From the NCBI GenBank assembly GCA_963932465.1, contig OZ010792.1:512911100-512975099 (forward strand): DNA of 64,000 nucleotides. Direction: 5' to 3'. Source of the stretch: Maratus speciosus (Eukaryota > Arthropoda > Arachnida > Araneae > Salticidae). The translations under genes were made by a program, and so were the position numbers. Under the pieces are notes generated by a model. That model saw only the letters and a list, made by a program, of their open reading frames with translations, was not told the origin of the DNA and made no database searches. How positions within the stretch are numbered: the first letter of the stretch is position 1; each line of letters starts with the position of its first letter. Below are positions 12,741 through 22,927 of the stretch, piece by piece.

Positions 12741-12946
12741 CAGTGTTGAATGCAGGTATTTTTCTCAGGGAGGGATTTATGCGACTCCGGTCGGGATTGG
12801 GGGGTGGGGGTATTTCAGAGTTCCGTAATGGGAGGGGGGGTGCACATTTGTCCGTTAAAAAGCATAAAATCTCAAAACTTACGGGAGGGACATTTCAATG
12901 TCCCGGGAGGGATGTCCTCCCGGGCTACCCCCTGAATTCAACACTA
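12741..12946. mobile_element. GAATTCAACAC-family MITE, copy 4, with perfect TSD
   Basis: It runs from CAGTGTTGAATGCAGG to GAATTCAACACTA. The perfect 8-bp TSD GGTTAAAT is at 12733-12740 and 12947-12954. At 206 bp it is the best preserved copy and fixes the family as having an 8-bp (hAT-type) target duplication. It shares the AAGCATAAAATCTCAAA motif with copy 2. Confidence 0.85.
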
Positions 12947-12999
12947 GGTTAAATCGTTATACTTTTGTTTAGAAGCCTAGTTATTCAGGTTACTAGTTT

Positions 13000-14240
13000 A
13001 TTATATTGTATTTTTCAAGTTCGTCCCTTCTAATCTCTCCACCCCCCTCTCCCCTTTTCCTCGCTAATCTTAATTTACAGGGCCGTTCAAAATTTGCATG
13101 CAATTTTTAAAATGTCCAATTCTTGTTCTATTTTATTATAAAGCCACATTTTGAAACCTTGACCAAAGATACTTTTGAGGTCGCCCCTCCGACCGTTTGG
13201 GGCTTACCTGCTCCCTCGGGGGGGGGGGGGGGGATATTTTTTGTTTCTTCCAAACCATATCGTATAACATATCGTTGGAAAGCTTTTAATGTGATCTTTT
13301 ATTTTCTGTCTCTAGCCTTCCTTCTTTTTGGTAAGGGTCAATGGTGCTCCAACTTTTCTATTGATATTTTTGACAGTAATTTCAAAGGAATATATATTTA
13401 TTCTTTCGGATTTACTGTTTTAAAGGCAGAACTGCTGTCAAATTTTGCATAAGAGCCTTTTTCTTTCTAAGTTAAATTGTAATATTTTTAGTTTAGGAGC
13501 CAAGTTATTTGGGTTACTAGTTTATTAAGCTGTACTTTTTCAGTTCGTCACCTATACACCCCCCCATCCCCCCCGATCCGAATTTTCTTAATTATGGTCC
13601 AATTTCAATGGGACCTTTTTTGACATTCTTCCCGAATCATTTGTTTACCAACTAAACACTGATATTATATCTGCAGCTCTTGGTGAGCACTATTTATGAA
13701 TGGTAATAACAAATTTCATCTCTTTTCCATTTTAAACTTATCATTCTTGGTTTAAAGCCACGTGACTCAAGGTTCTCGTTAGTTAAGCCGTATTTTTACC
13801 CGTAAGTTTGTCAAAGTGTTTGTGTAAGTTGTATTCTAAAAAATTCAGTCGTTTACAACCAAACTTACTGATTTATGATACTTTGAATTTTATGAAATTT
13901 CGGAGTTTTCCGAAACTAAAGGATCCCCTGTATGTTATTAATTTTTTTTCAAGGGTGTAGGTATGAAAATACGTGCTAAAATGCTTTAAAACATTTTTTT
14001 TTCAAATAATATATTTAACAATTTAAACAAAGTTATTCCCGAGAATTTTGTACTGTTTTAAAAGGGGACCACATCTTAGAATGTAAGGGGCGTAAAAATT
14101 CGAAACTTGGACAGGGCGATGCAAAAAAAAAATTCTCCTTTCAGAAATTCGAAAAAATATTATCTTAATTACAAGCTGAGATATTAATTATTATTTCACT
14201 AATTGGTTTATTTCTATTAAATGCTTTTTTTTAAAGGCAG
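13000..14240. other. Unassigned interior of the hAT-like element
   Basis: I see no gene. There is a G-run at 13219-13233 and C-rich tracts at 13043-13060 and 13558-13575. Two similar stretches (12660-13060 and 13410-13600: GCATAAGAGCC, then a TTTCTAAGTTAAAT-like segment, then GGTTACTAGTTTATTA) look like a diverged tandem duplication of about 740 bp. Confidence 0.45.
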
Positions 14241-14279
14241 TCACGTGATTTTTTATAGCAGCATTAACGTTTTCTACCG

Positions 14280-15130
14280 TTTAGCGTGCGGTTCTTTGAC
14301 GGCGGGCTGAGATAATTACTATTTTTTCAATATCAAAAATTTTATAAGTGTTCATACCACTATTTTCGAATAGTAATTTCACAAATATCTTGAATTCTTG
14401 CTTAAGACTACCACCCCCTAGGCTAATGTATCTTCGGATAGGTTGTATAAAGGAGTTTCGTTTAGATACACTTTTGTTTTGAATAGACTGCGCTCCCTGG
14501 TGGTGGAATATAGAAGTAACAGACCGCGATTTCATTTAAAGTAGAAAATCTAACAAGGCGATCAGTTCGAAACTTTAAAGATAGTTTATAACACATAAGA
14601 AAAAGTTTAAAAAAGAATGGTGCGAAAATTTCGGGAGGCGGGGGGGGGGGGGAGGCCGCTAGAATTTTTTTTAAACCTTAGCGTTCCTTACCGTTTTAGG
14701 TGGGGTTTTTTGACGGAGTCCTGAGATAAATGCTACTTATTAAATATAAAAAAGTCAAAAGTTTAGTTACCACTATTTCCGAATGGTAATTTCGGCAAAT
14801 AGCTTAAATTTTTGATCGAGATTGCCACACTCTTGCCACACTCTCATATCTACTGATAGGTTGTTTAACGGAGTTTCGTTCACAGTTTTGTTAGGAATAG
14901 AGTGCGCACCCTGGTGGTGGAATCTGGAACCAACATAACGCGATTTTGTTAAAATTAGGAAATCTAACAATGCGATCTGTTTTAAGCTTTAAGATTGTTT
15001 ATAATACATGATAAAAAATTATAAAAAAGAATGGCGCGTCACATTTTTGGGGTGGGGGGATAGAGGGGAGGTGTAGAACAAAATTAGAAAATATAACAGG
15101 GCGATTTGTTTGAAATTTTAAGATAGTTTA
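14280..15130. repeat. J-related repeat, two to three tandem units
   Basis: Two units of about 420 bp share GGAGTTTCGTT (14452, 14870), a segment ending CCCTGGTGGTGGAAT (14497, 14909) and AAATCTAACAA (14547, 14958). A third partial unit starts near 15090. The same motifs recur at 44270-44345 inside element J, so the two loci hold related sequence. Confidence 0.6.
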
Positions 15131-17614
15131 TAACACATAATAAAGAATTTTTAAATGATGAATGTCAAAAATTGGTGTGTGGGGGGGGGGGAGGTGAGCC
15201 CGTTTTTCCGGCCCGGTGGGCAAAGTGGGGGGGGGGGGTACACCTATACGATGCTGTAGGCAGCAGGAACTCGGTTCACGGTTCGTTCGCTTCGAGATTT
15301 CATATTAGGGGGACCCCGATAGTTACTAGCTATAATGTTAAAGATTTCCAAGCAATATACATGTGCGTCCACTATCCTTCTAAGACAGTAAAATTAATTG
15401 ATTTTTATTTCTTCTGAGAAAACTAAATTTTCACGTCTTGCAGCGACGATTTTTTTTTTTTTTTTTTTTTAATAAAAGAACTTTAATAAACTTTGCTAGT
15501 TACATTATTAAACTCAAATTGTAAGAATACTAAATCGGTTCTTATGGCAACGTGAATTATGTCCCTGAAAATTTAAATTTTAATTCAGGCTGGAAGAAAA
15601 TCACAATGATTTAATTACAGGGACAGTCAAAAGTTTTCCGTTACATTATGGCCAATGGAAAAAATTATTTCAAGTGCATTTTAAGGATGTTACAGGCTTT
15701 CGAACAGAATGAAATTGATATGCACTTATGAAGTGCACTGTTATAGTACGAGCGCACCACATTTGCCACGTTTGACGCGCAATTTCCAACTTGTATTTAA
15801 CCGAGAACTTTCTTAAAAAATAAATTTAAATAAAATCTAAATTACAATATTAGTAAAATTACATCTTAAAACTAATAATTTAAAAGTTAAAAACTTTATT
15901 ATTTGACTCAAAGGTCTGTAATAGCTTACGACTGGACCCCTGACTTTGTCTACCCTCTAAATGTGAGGTATGGGAGGTGGTCGCTACGGCTCTGCTGATT
16001 CGCTAAGTTTTGAAATTAATATTTTTGAGCTTATCTGTGCGAATCTGTGACTATCGAAATATCGATTCAAGTATCGATTCTAGAATTTGGGAATCGATTC
16101 TTATTGTGATCGATTCAGTTTTATACGATGTCGATTTTAATCGATTCCTGAATTTTCCAGAATCGCCCATCACTACTTTACATACAGTTGCATTCTATGT
16201 AAAGCAAAAAAATGGAAGCAGCTTAAAAAGTGAAAGCCTTTGCATGCTTTCAGATGATATGGAACATGATGTACCAATGGTTTATCAGATTCAAAAATTA
16301 ATCCTGCAGCATTTAAATAATAAGTATATTTTAGCTACAAGAGTTTGTAGAGAATATTTTACTGGTGGCTCTGCTGCCCAATATTAAAATTGAAAAACAT
16401 TTTTGAACCCATGAACATGATTTTGGTGGAATAAAAGCAAAATGGAGCTTTTTTGCTACAAGTCATGGAAAATCTGTTTGCGATGGAATGGGGGTGGGGG
16501 GTACTGTTAAAAGACTTGTGACAAAAGCAAGTCTGCAAAGGCTGTTGCATGATCAAATTGCAAATGTGGCTATGATGTATGAATATTGCAGACAAAACAT
16601 TGATGGTATAACATTTTTTATCATCCCAAAAAGTGACATGTTAAAACTGCGCAACAACATGTCTCATTGGATGCAACTTGCTACGACAATTCCTGGAACA
16701 TGCAGTATGCATTATTATCGATCTACAGAAAACTTATTAATAAGTGGAAAAAGAATAAATACTAATGAAAATTTTTCTGTTTGTTCATCTTTTGATAGGA
16801 ATATTAAAGAGACATTGGATATTCCATCTCTTAAAAGTTATGTAGCATTTATGCATGAATGGAATTGGTATACAGGCTTAGTGTCAAAAGTCCACAAAAA
16901 AAGAAGGAGATGCAACTGTTAAATTTATGCATCCACAATGGCCCATCCCCTTCGTATTATTGGACAGAAAATGACAGTTGTATTGTGCCTTTCAGTCATA
17001 TCCTTTGTGCATGTGACATCAACACTACAAATGGTAGAACATATAAACTTGGTGATGCATCCAGTGCTTTAATAAGCACCAAGTGGGCAAAACTTAAAAT
17101 TAGAAGGAAATAAAATCGAAATATAAAGAGAACAAATTTTATTAATTATCTTTATTTTTAACTGTTAATGATGTAGATATATTCTCAATAGCATTTTTAC
17201 TGTGTATGTGCTAAATGTTATTTTGTATAATTTTAAAGTACGGTAATATTTACTTAATGTATTTTTTAAAAATATATTTTGTATTATATACAAGTATGAT
17301 TTTGCTATAAAATGTGACTATTTGTAGATTTTTCTCATTATTTCTTTTTTTTACTTATAATTTACTGAAACTTTGCTATAGATTTCAATTTGTTATTAAA
17401 TACCTCTATGTCTTGCAGGAATTCATTATTAGCATTCCTATTTATTCCTGTGGGATTCCCCTTTTTTATAGCCACATTAAAAAATATGTATATGTTTAAC
17501 CACTTCACCGGCAGCCACGAGATGCCTCGGGGGTAGGGTGCCTTATCTTTTTCGGCAGCCACGAGAGAACTCGGGGCTAGAATAGTGGTTTAAAATCGGC
17601 AGTCCCGAGTCAAG

Positions 17615-17788
17615 ATGTCGTTATTTGAGCTTCCTTGCAGATCAGCTGCTCTTTTTCCCCCTCTATCGGAGGAGATTCAAAGGAAAGTGATTGATTACTT
17701 TCAGGGGTCTTTTACAATGAAAGAAGATCCCCTACAGTTTATGTCCGAGGGGATAGCTCACACTTTTTTCTTACAAAAACGAAATTAG
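17615..17788 (+). CDS. 57-codon frame near the left end of the piggyBac-like element
   Basis: The frame starts MSLFELPCRSAALFPPLSEE and ends in a TAG stop at 17786-17788. It follows the left TIR by about 100 bases, where a transposase or its 5' exon could begin, and its base composition is less AT-rich than the surroundings. There are no motifs I recognise and no continuation in any frame. It is either a relic of the element's gene or chance. Confidence 0.3.
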   Translation: MSLFELPCRSAALFPPLSEEIQRKVIDYFQGSFTMKEDPLQFMSEGIAHTFFLQKRN

Positions 17789-17814
17789 AGTTCTTTCGAT
17801 TGCAAATGTTTCAT

Positions 17815-18563
17815 TGTAAAAATGTTTTATTTTTCCTTATTTACTCAAATAAAAAGAAATATTCTAATTTAATGTAGAAAAAAATTGTTATAGCTTAAAA
17901 TCACCTTTATGAAAAAAAAATCGTCTTTAAAATTTATTTATTTATTTACTTATTTGTAAATTCGCATACCAATACAATTTCAAAATTCATTTTCTCTCTT
18001 GCACACGTATTAAGAATTCGACTAATTCATAAACGGAATGTTTAACTGAAAGCAGAAATGTTTTAAATGCCTTCAATTTAGCTTTTTACTTATACAAACC
18101 AGGGCTTAGTTTGCGCCGGAGCCCAGCTCCGATGCTTCTCTGTTTTTAGTAATTTTTTAAATAATGTTCTATTTTTCCTTATTTACTCAAATAAAAAGAA
18201 ATATTGTAATTTAATGTAGAAAAATTTTGTTATAGATTAAAATCTTTTTTATGAAAAAAAAAATCGTCTTCAAAATTTATTTATTTATTTATTTATTTAT
18301 TTGTAAATTTACATATAAATACAATTTCAAAATTCCTTTTCTCTCTTACACACGTATTAAGATTTTGTGTTTCATTTAAATTATCAAAGAATCTTATTGC
18401 ATTCTGGAATTTGACTAATTCATAAACGGAATGTTTAACTGAACGCAGAAATGTTATAAATGTCTTCAATTTAGCTTTTATTTATACAAACCAGGGATTA
18501 GTTTGCGCCGGAGCCCAGCTCCGGTACTTCTCTGTTTTTAGCAATTTTTTAAATATTTGTTTG
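17815..18563. repeat. Tandem duplication (~390-bp unit) capturing one end of a hAT element
   Basis: Two direct copies lie at about 17825-18165 and 18170-18563. Each holds TTTACTCAAATAAAAAGAAA, a TTTATTTATTTA tract, a CGGAATGTTTAACTGAA motif and then ATACAAACCAGGG plus TTAGTTTGCGCCGGAGCCC. The last part is the flank plus left terminus of the hAT element at 18492, so the duplication happened after that insertion. The second copy has about 45 extra bases around 18365-18415. Confidence 0.75.
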
Positions 18564-19337
18564 AATTTACCGGAGCTCATGAATACAGGGCTCCGGAGCC
18601 CGGTGCAATAGCGCTTCCGAAACAACGGAGTCTGAATTGTCTTTTCCTTTCCTTCCCATCTAATTCTTTTTTATCAAAACCAGTGTTGTAGTCGTAAAAA
18701 ACCAAGAGGGTATACGCTATCGGCAGACGCTAGAATCATGAAATTCATGGCTAGAGTATACGCTATAGCTTTATTTGAGAAACAGAGCGTATACGAAGCT
18801 TCTTTAAAAAATCAAGAAGATGTATACGGCGTATACCTCCGTATACCCTCCACTACACACCTGATAAACATATATATGTGACGTAACGTGTCACACACGT
18901 AGAGGAGGTGGAGATAAAAAGGACTCAATTTTTATATCAGTTTTTGGGCTTAGACTGACTCAAGCTCCATCTGTCTTGCATCCAAAATTTTATTTATTCA
19001 TGTATAGAAAAAGAAAAAAAAACTTTTCCTTCTTCAAAATTACGTTTTTTATTCTATTTAAAATCATTTTAATGCTATTTTGATCAGAATGAAGGGAAAA
19101 CAGAAATCCAGTTTTTTTTTCTATTCTACTGATATTTGCAAATTTATCTCGGCGACGTGTTGATGCCAATAGATATATTTAAAATTTGTACTTTGCTAAA
19201 GAAAAAAAAAAAAAGCTTTTAATTTTGCAAATAATGTATGAAATATAAATATGCAGATTAGAGTAACAGGGGGTGGGGAAGGAGAAGGGTGGAACGATAC
19301 AGCTGTTAGTACCGGTACCTCAGAATATTGGGGATCC

Positions 19338-19386
<49 letters not shown>

Positions 19387-19396
19387 TTAAGCCCTG
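18492..19396. mobile_element. hAT-type element, 905 bp
   Basis: The left end is CAGGGATTAGTTTGCGCC and the right end is the complement of CAGGGCTTAATTTC. The TSD ATACAAAC is at 18484-18491 and 19397-19404. An extra left end lies at 18100 because of the tandem duplication. It contains a possible small MITE (18681-18863: CAGTGTTGTAG and CTACACACCTG ends with GTATACGC inverted repeats, but no clean TSD) and a TA microsatellite at 19340-19381. There is no coding region. Confidence 0.75.
19340..19381. repeat. (TA)n microsatellite
   Basis: About 20 uninterrupted TA repeats are visible. Confidence 0.95.
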
Positions 19397-19404
19397 ATAC
19401 AAAC

Positions 19405-20804
19405 TATTTTTTAACATTGCATATAAAGCTTCTTCTTGCTAATTATTTTTTTTTAAACAAAAAATAATCCGTGTTTTTGATGATCCGTAAAATTATTTAA
19501 AATCATTATAACATACCCATCTGACACTGTCCGCGACTGTGATATTAACCTTAATTACGCATAAAATATTTTTGGAGGATTTTGTATGAATAAACAAAAA
19601 TCTTCCTAAAGTTGGGACCCCCAGTCCTTTCAGTAGCGTTCACCCTCGATTTTGTATGATTTTTTTTTTTTTTTTTCAAATGGAAAATTTATTTAACTTT
19701 ATAGTTGGGATGCTGCTTTCAGCTGCTCACAACGGGCGTCCTATACGCACTTCTCTTAGATTTGAATTTATATATTTAAGCGAAAGTACGGCGAGCCCTA
19801 CGCTTTAAATTTTAAATGTATCGAAAAACGGTATTGAATGAACTTATATATTTAACATAGTTCTTAAATCGCCTGTTCAAGAACGCAAAACTTTCTTACA
19901 CAATTTATGACTCATTTTTAAACATAATGGCAAAAAATTGGCAAGCCTGATTATTGAACTAAATAGGAATCGAAATGAGTTTTCATGTTTTGATAAATAA
20001 ATTACTTATATCGAATTATAAGTAATTGTTGTCACATAACGACAGGTTTTTCTGTTGTCTAGCGGTGTTGTGTGTGGAAATCCTGTTTAAAACCGCCACT
20101 TTCATACCATTTTCTGAAAGATCCTTTGCGTGTACCAAAAAATAATAAACATCTTTCGATGGCATACTTTCTGATTTGCAACACCTATCAATTTCACGCT
20201 TTTTCGAACAAAAGTCATTTAAAAAATTTATCAGAAAATAGATCCTTTGGAGTTGAAAACAGAAACGAAATGAGAACGAAAATATTTCCAAACAAACCTA
20301 ATAATACTGTCTTCGGCAGCTAAAAGGTGTTTCTTTCTTTCTTTTTTTAACATCAGGCCATTTAAAATTAAAAAAAAAAAAGTTCTTATTGTCCAAACGT
20401 TTTGAAAGTTTTAGCAATTATAAATTTATATTTAATAACCGAAGCCTTGTGCACTACAAAGTTGAGATTTAGTTGCAAAAGTTAGTGTTTGTCTTCGATT
20501 TAGTTGTAATAGTTAGTGTTTGTCTTCTATTTTCTCTTTTTTTACATCTAAAAATCCAGCAGGAAAAAAAATTATTTTCAAACTGATTATTTTACCCTAA
20601 ATTTTATTATATCTACCTAGAAATTTCATTGGTAAAACAGCCGAAAATCTAGATTAAGGTATTAATATTTTAAAGCAGTAGTGTAAAAAAAAAATTTGTG
20701 TTACTGGTGTAAATAAGACAAGCAATGCTTATAAATATAATTTTTTTTCTGACTTATTATTTCCGTGCTAATCGAAAAATTACTGATCCAAATTTATACT
20801 CCAC
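19405..20804. other. Unassigned interior of the piggyBac-like element
   Basis: I see no gene. There are T-runs near 19659-19677 and a short direct repeat at 20477-20528 (AGTTAGTGTTTGTCTTC twice). Short frames on both strands at 20016-20323 have no recognisable motif. Confidence 0.4.
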
Positions 20805-20817
20805 ATACTAGGAAGAC

Positions 20818-21067
20818 ATACTACGATGGTTGGTTGATTTGTGACGGCCAATAATCTGCACAAGGGATATAGGCCCAGGGGGAGAGTGCCCTTCGTGGGG
20901 GTCTTTCTAAGGGAACCTAACCCGTATTTACGAATGGAAATCCATGGCTCGAAGAAAACCACGAAAACTCCGAAAGATTAGGCCGACGGTCGCGATTGGG
21001 TTCGAACCCAGCACCTCCCGTCTACCAGCTTCGAGAGCAGAACCTCTCAGCCAATGGTGGGGCAGTT
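20818..21067 (-). mobile_element. tRNA-derived SINE with 13-bp TSD
   Basis: On the minus strand the head (from 21067) contains TGGCTGAGAGGTTCTG, an A-box-like stretch, and GGGTTCGAACCCA, a B-box and T-arm (near 20998-21012). A body of about 200 bp follows, ending in TCAACCAACCATCGTAG. It is flanked by the perfect 13-bp repeat ATACTAGGAAGAC at 20805-20817 and 21068-21080, as expected for LINE-assisted retrotransposition. Total length is 250 bp. Confidence 0.85.
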
Positions 21068-21648
21068 ATACTAGGAAGACTGTATAAGATAAAATGCTAA
21101 CGGTAATTCGGATCACTTTCCCGTCAAAAGTATTCTCTAAAGGTATCCATCATATTGCAATTGCCACATCTGATTGGTACTCCACAACATCCCTCCCTCC
21201 ATAATTTGAGTACAATGAGATTTTTGTATTTAACAGCTTTAACAATATTTTTCGTAGATAAATTGTGTGATTATATAATCATAGTAAGGTGATCATAATC
21301 ACAGTATAAATATCATTATTTTCAATGCAAAAAAAATGGTCATTTAATTTCAATTGACTTACTTAAAGCTTTCACGAGGAAGCGTGTGAAAAACTTTTGG
21401 TGAAAATAATTTTGATTGACAATATTTCCTAAAATATAACTTATTTCAGTTTTAAGAATTTAACCTAAGGAAAATATTATGTGTTATAAAAGTCAACAGC
21501 TGTATCTGAAACTTTTATGCAGTATTGAATGAAAATTGTTTCGCAGAGTCATTTACGTTAATTATTTTTTGCATTTTTGCTTATTCCTTATCATAGAATG
21601 AATATAATATTTGAGAGTGTTTTCTAAAAGACATTCATTTATTTTGTA

Positions 21649-21671
21649 AAAAAAAAAAAAAAAAAAAAAAA
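21649..21671. repeat. Poly-A run
   Basis: A run of A residues followed by a GACACAGAGAGAGA tract. Confidence 0.9.
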
Positions 21672-21819
21672 GACACAGAGAGAGATTTTGGTGTATATGT
21701 GTGCATTACTAAATATATTGGGTATTTATTTTTTTTTATAATTATATATACATATTATAATTTCACAGTTTTTGTAGGTGGTCGGTAATGTTTATTTAAT
21801 GGTTATATATATATATATA

Positions 21820-21989
21820 CAGGGCTGCCACAAGCGACTATTTTTAATTCTGTCTCGCACCGTTTTTTAAAAACAAATTTTTTTCACATACACTTTGACC
21901 ACATCTGCAACAATAATATGCTACAAAATTAATTTTTTTGAAATAGTATTGCCAATAGAATATAAAAATAGTCTCTTGTGACAGCCCTA
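21820..21989. mobile_element. hAT-type MITE, 170 bp
   Basis: The ends CAGGGCTGCCACAAGCGACT and the complement of TAGGGCTGTCACAAGAGACT form TIRs extending about 30 bp. The flanks TATATATA and TATATACG are an imperfect TSD in TA-rich DNA. No coding region. Confidence 0.75.
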
Positions 21990-22927
21990 TATATACGTTT
22001 AATCATGCCTTTTCTCGTAGCCAAAAAAAAAAAAAAAAAGTAAGTAAGTAAGTAGATATCGATAAATATGTTGGGTCCGGGGAAATTTCGCATCCCTCTA
22101 GATAGGACTTCCTCTAAAGCAGGAAATCGGAGTATAATAGTACAGAGCAATTAAGCAGGTAGTCTAATCGCCAGATAACGATTGATTCCTGTGGTGAAAG
22201 GAACTTTTCTTGAGTTTAGACATACATGGCCTTTCTATTAGACTGCAGTCTTATTAGCAGATTTTAAATAGTAATGCAACACAAGATAGATAAGTGCCTA
22301 TGGGGTGTCCGTTTACATAAAGCTTGTTTATTTGTACTGTACACTAAGGAAACTATTATAAGCACATAAATAAAGGGAAATTTGAAAAGAGTTCTTTTTT
22401 TCCTTTCCGTTTCTTTTCTCTTCTTCTCTTCTATAATTCTTTATAATTAATGTTTTTTATCGTGAAAAAACCATCGAAAATTTTCTTTGACGTTGAAAGG
22501 TTCCTATTAAGAGACGCTATTTAGCTTTTACATGTAATTTCTTAATTATTATCACCCGTTTAAACATTTTACATGAAACTAATTATCTAAATGTTAATCC
22601 ATTGATTTTTTAAATTGTCTGAGAATAATAATAATAATAAAAAAACTAAGAAATTTTGCAGATTTGTTGTGTGTGCATGGAAAATGATATATTTTTAATG
22701 TTTTAAGATGACAAACTCTACAATTTGCAATTATATGATTAATTAGCAAAAAAGAAATTTTTTCCTTCTCTTTTACACTTAAAATACACATCTCACATTT
22801 TCACATTTTTGTATATATTTAGAAAAGCTGATATGTTTTACCAATAATAAATGTGTTCAGAACCATAACAAGATCTATATTACTTATTCTATAGTTCTAT
22901 TCAATACAATGTTATTCGAATGGAAAA

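Larger units (their letters stand above)
9261..16175. mobile_element. hAT-like element, 6.9 kb, TIR TAGTGATGGGCGAT
   Basis: The left end TAGTGATGGGCGAT and right end ATCGCCCATCACTA are perfect complements. The TSD CTTTACAT occurs at 9253-9260 and 16176-16183. Both subterminal regions are rich in ATCGATT-type motifs (9280-9350 and 16050-16150), which are candidate transposase binding arrays. No transposase relic was recognised. The interior is a collection of other repeats: family E, four GAATTCAACAC-type MITEs, an element D copy, a 56-bp minirepeat and J-related repeats. It sits in the H transposase coding sequence, and the frame rejoins after removal. Confidence 0.85.
5043..17113 (+). pseudogene. 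Element H transposase, broken and split by two insertions
   Basis: The coding remnant lies in pieces on the + strand: 5043-5240, 5209-5463, 5570-5809, about 5816-6458, 9150-9252, 16184-16387, 16488-16919 and 16920-17113, with frameshifts and stops between them. An N-terminal part contains a CSTCREKSK-type Cys motif near 5390. The middle contains FSKFADLRPKHCVLVGSSGTH near 6060-6125. The presumed catalytic core has MDFSENFSFVLQDEV (from 9177), TGGSAAQY (16361-16384) and GGTVKR (16497-16514). The C-terminal part has KFMHP and SYYW motifs near 16920-16970. From memory, related arthropod and cnidarian transposase-like proteins carry an Asp in the motif that reads GGSAAQY here, so the copy is probably dead at that residue too. 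Removing the two insertions (6467-9141 and 9261-16175) with one TSD copy each rejoins the reading frame exactly. I do not know the superfamily. Confidence 0.7.

Noticed and set aside
19196..19417. Frame with a run of IY residues
   Set aside because: It is a translation of the TA microsatellite.
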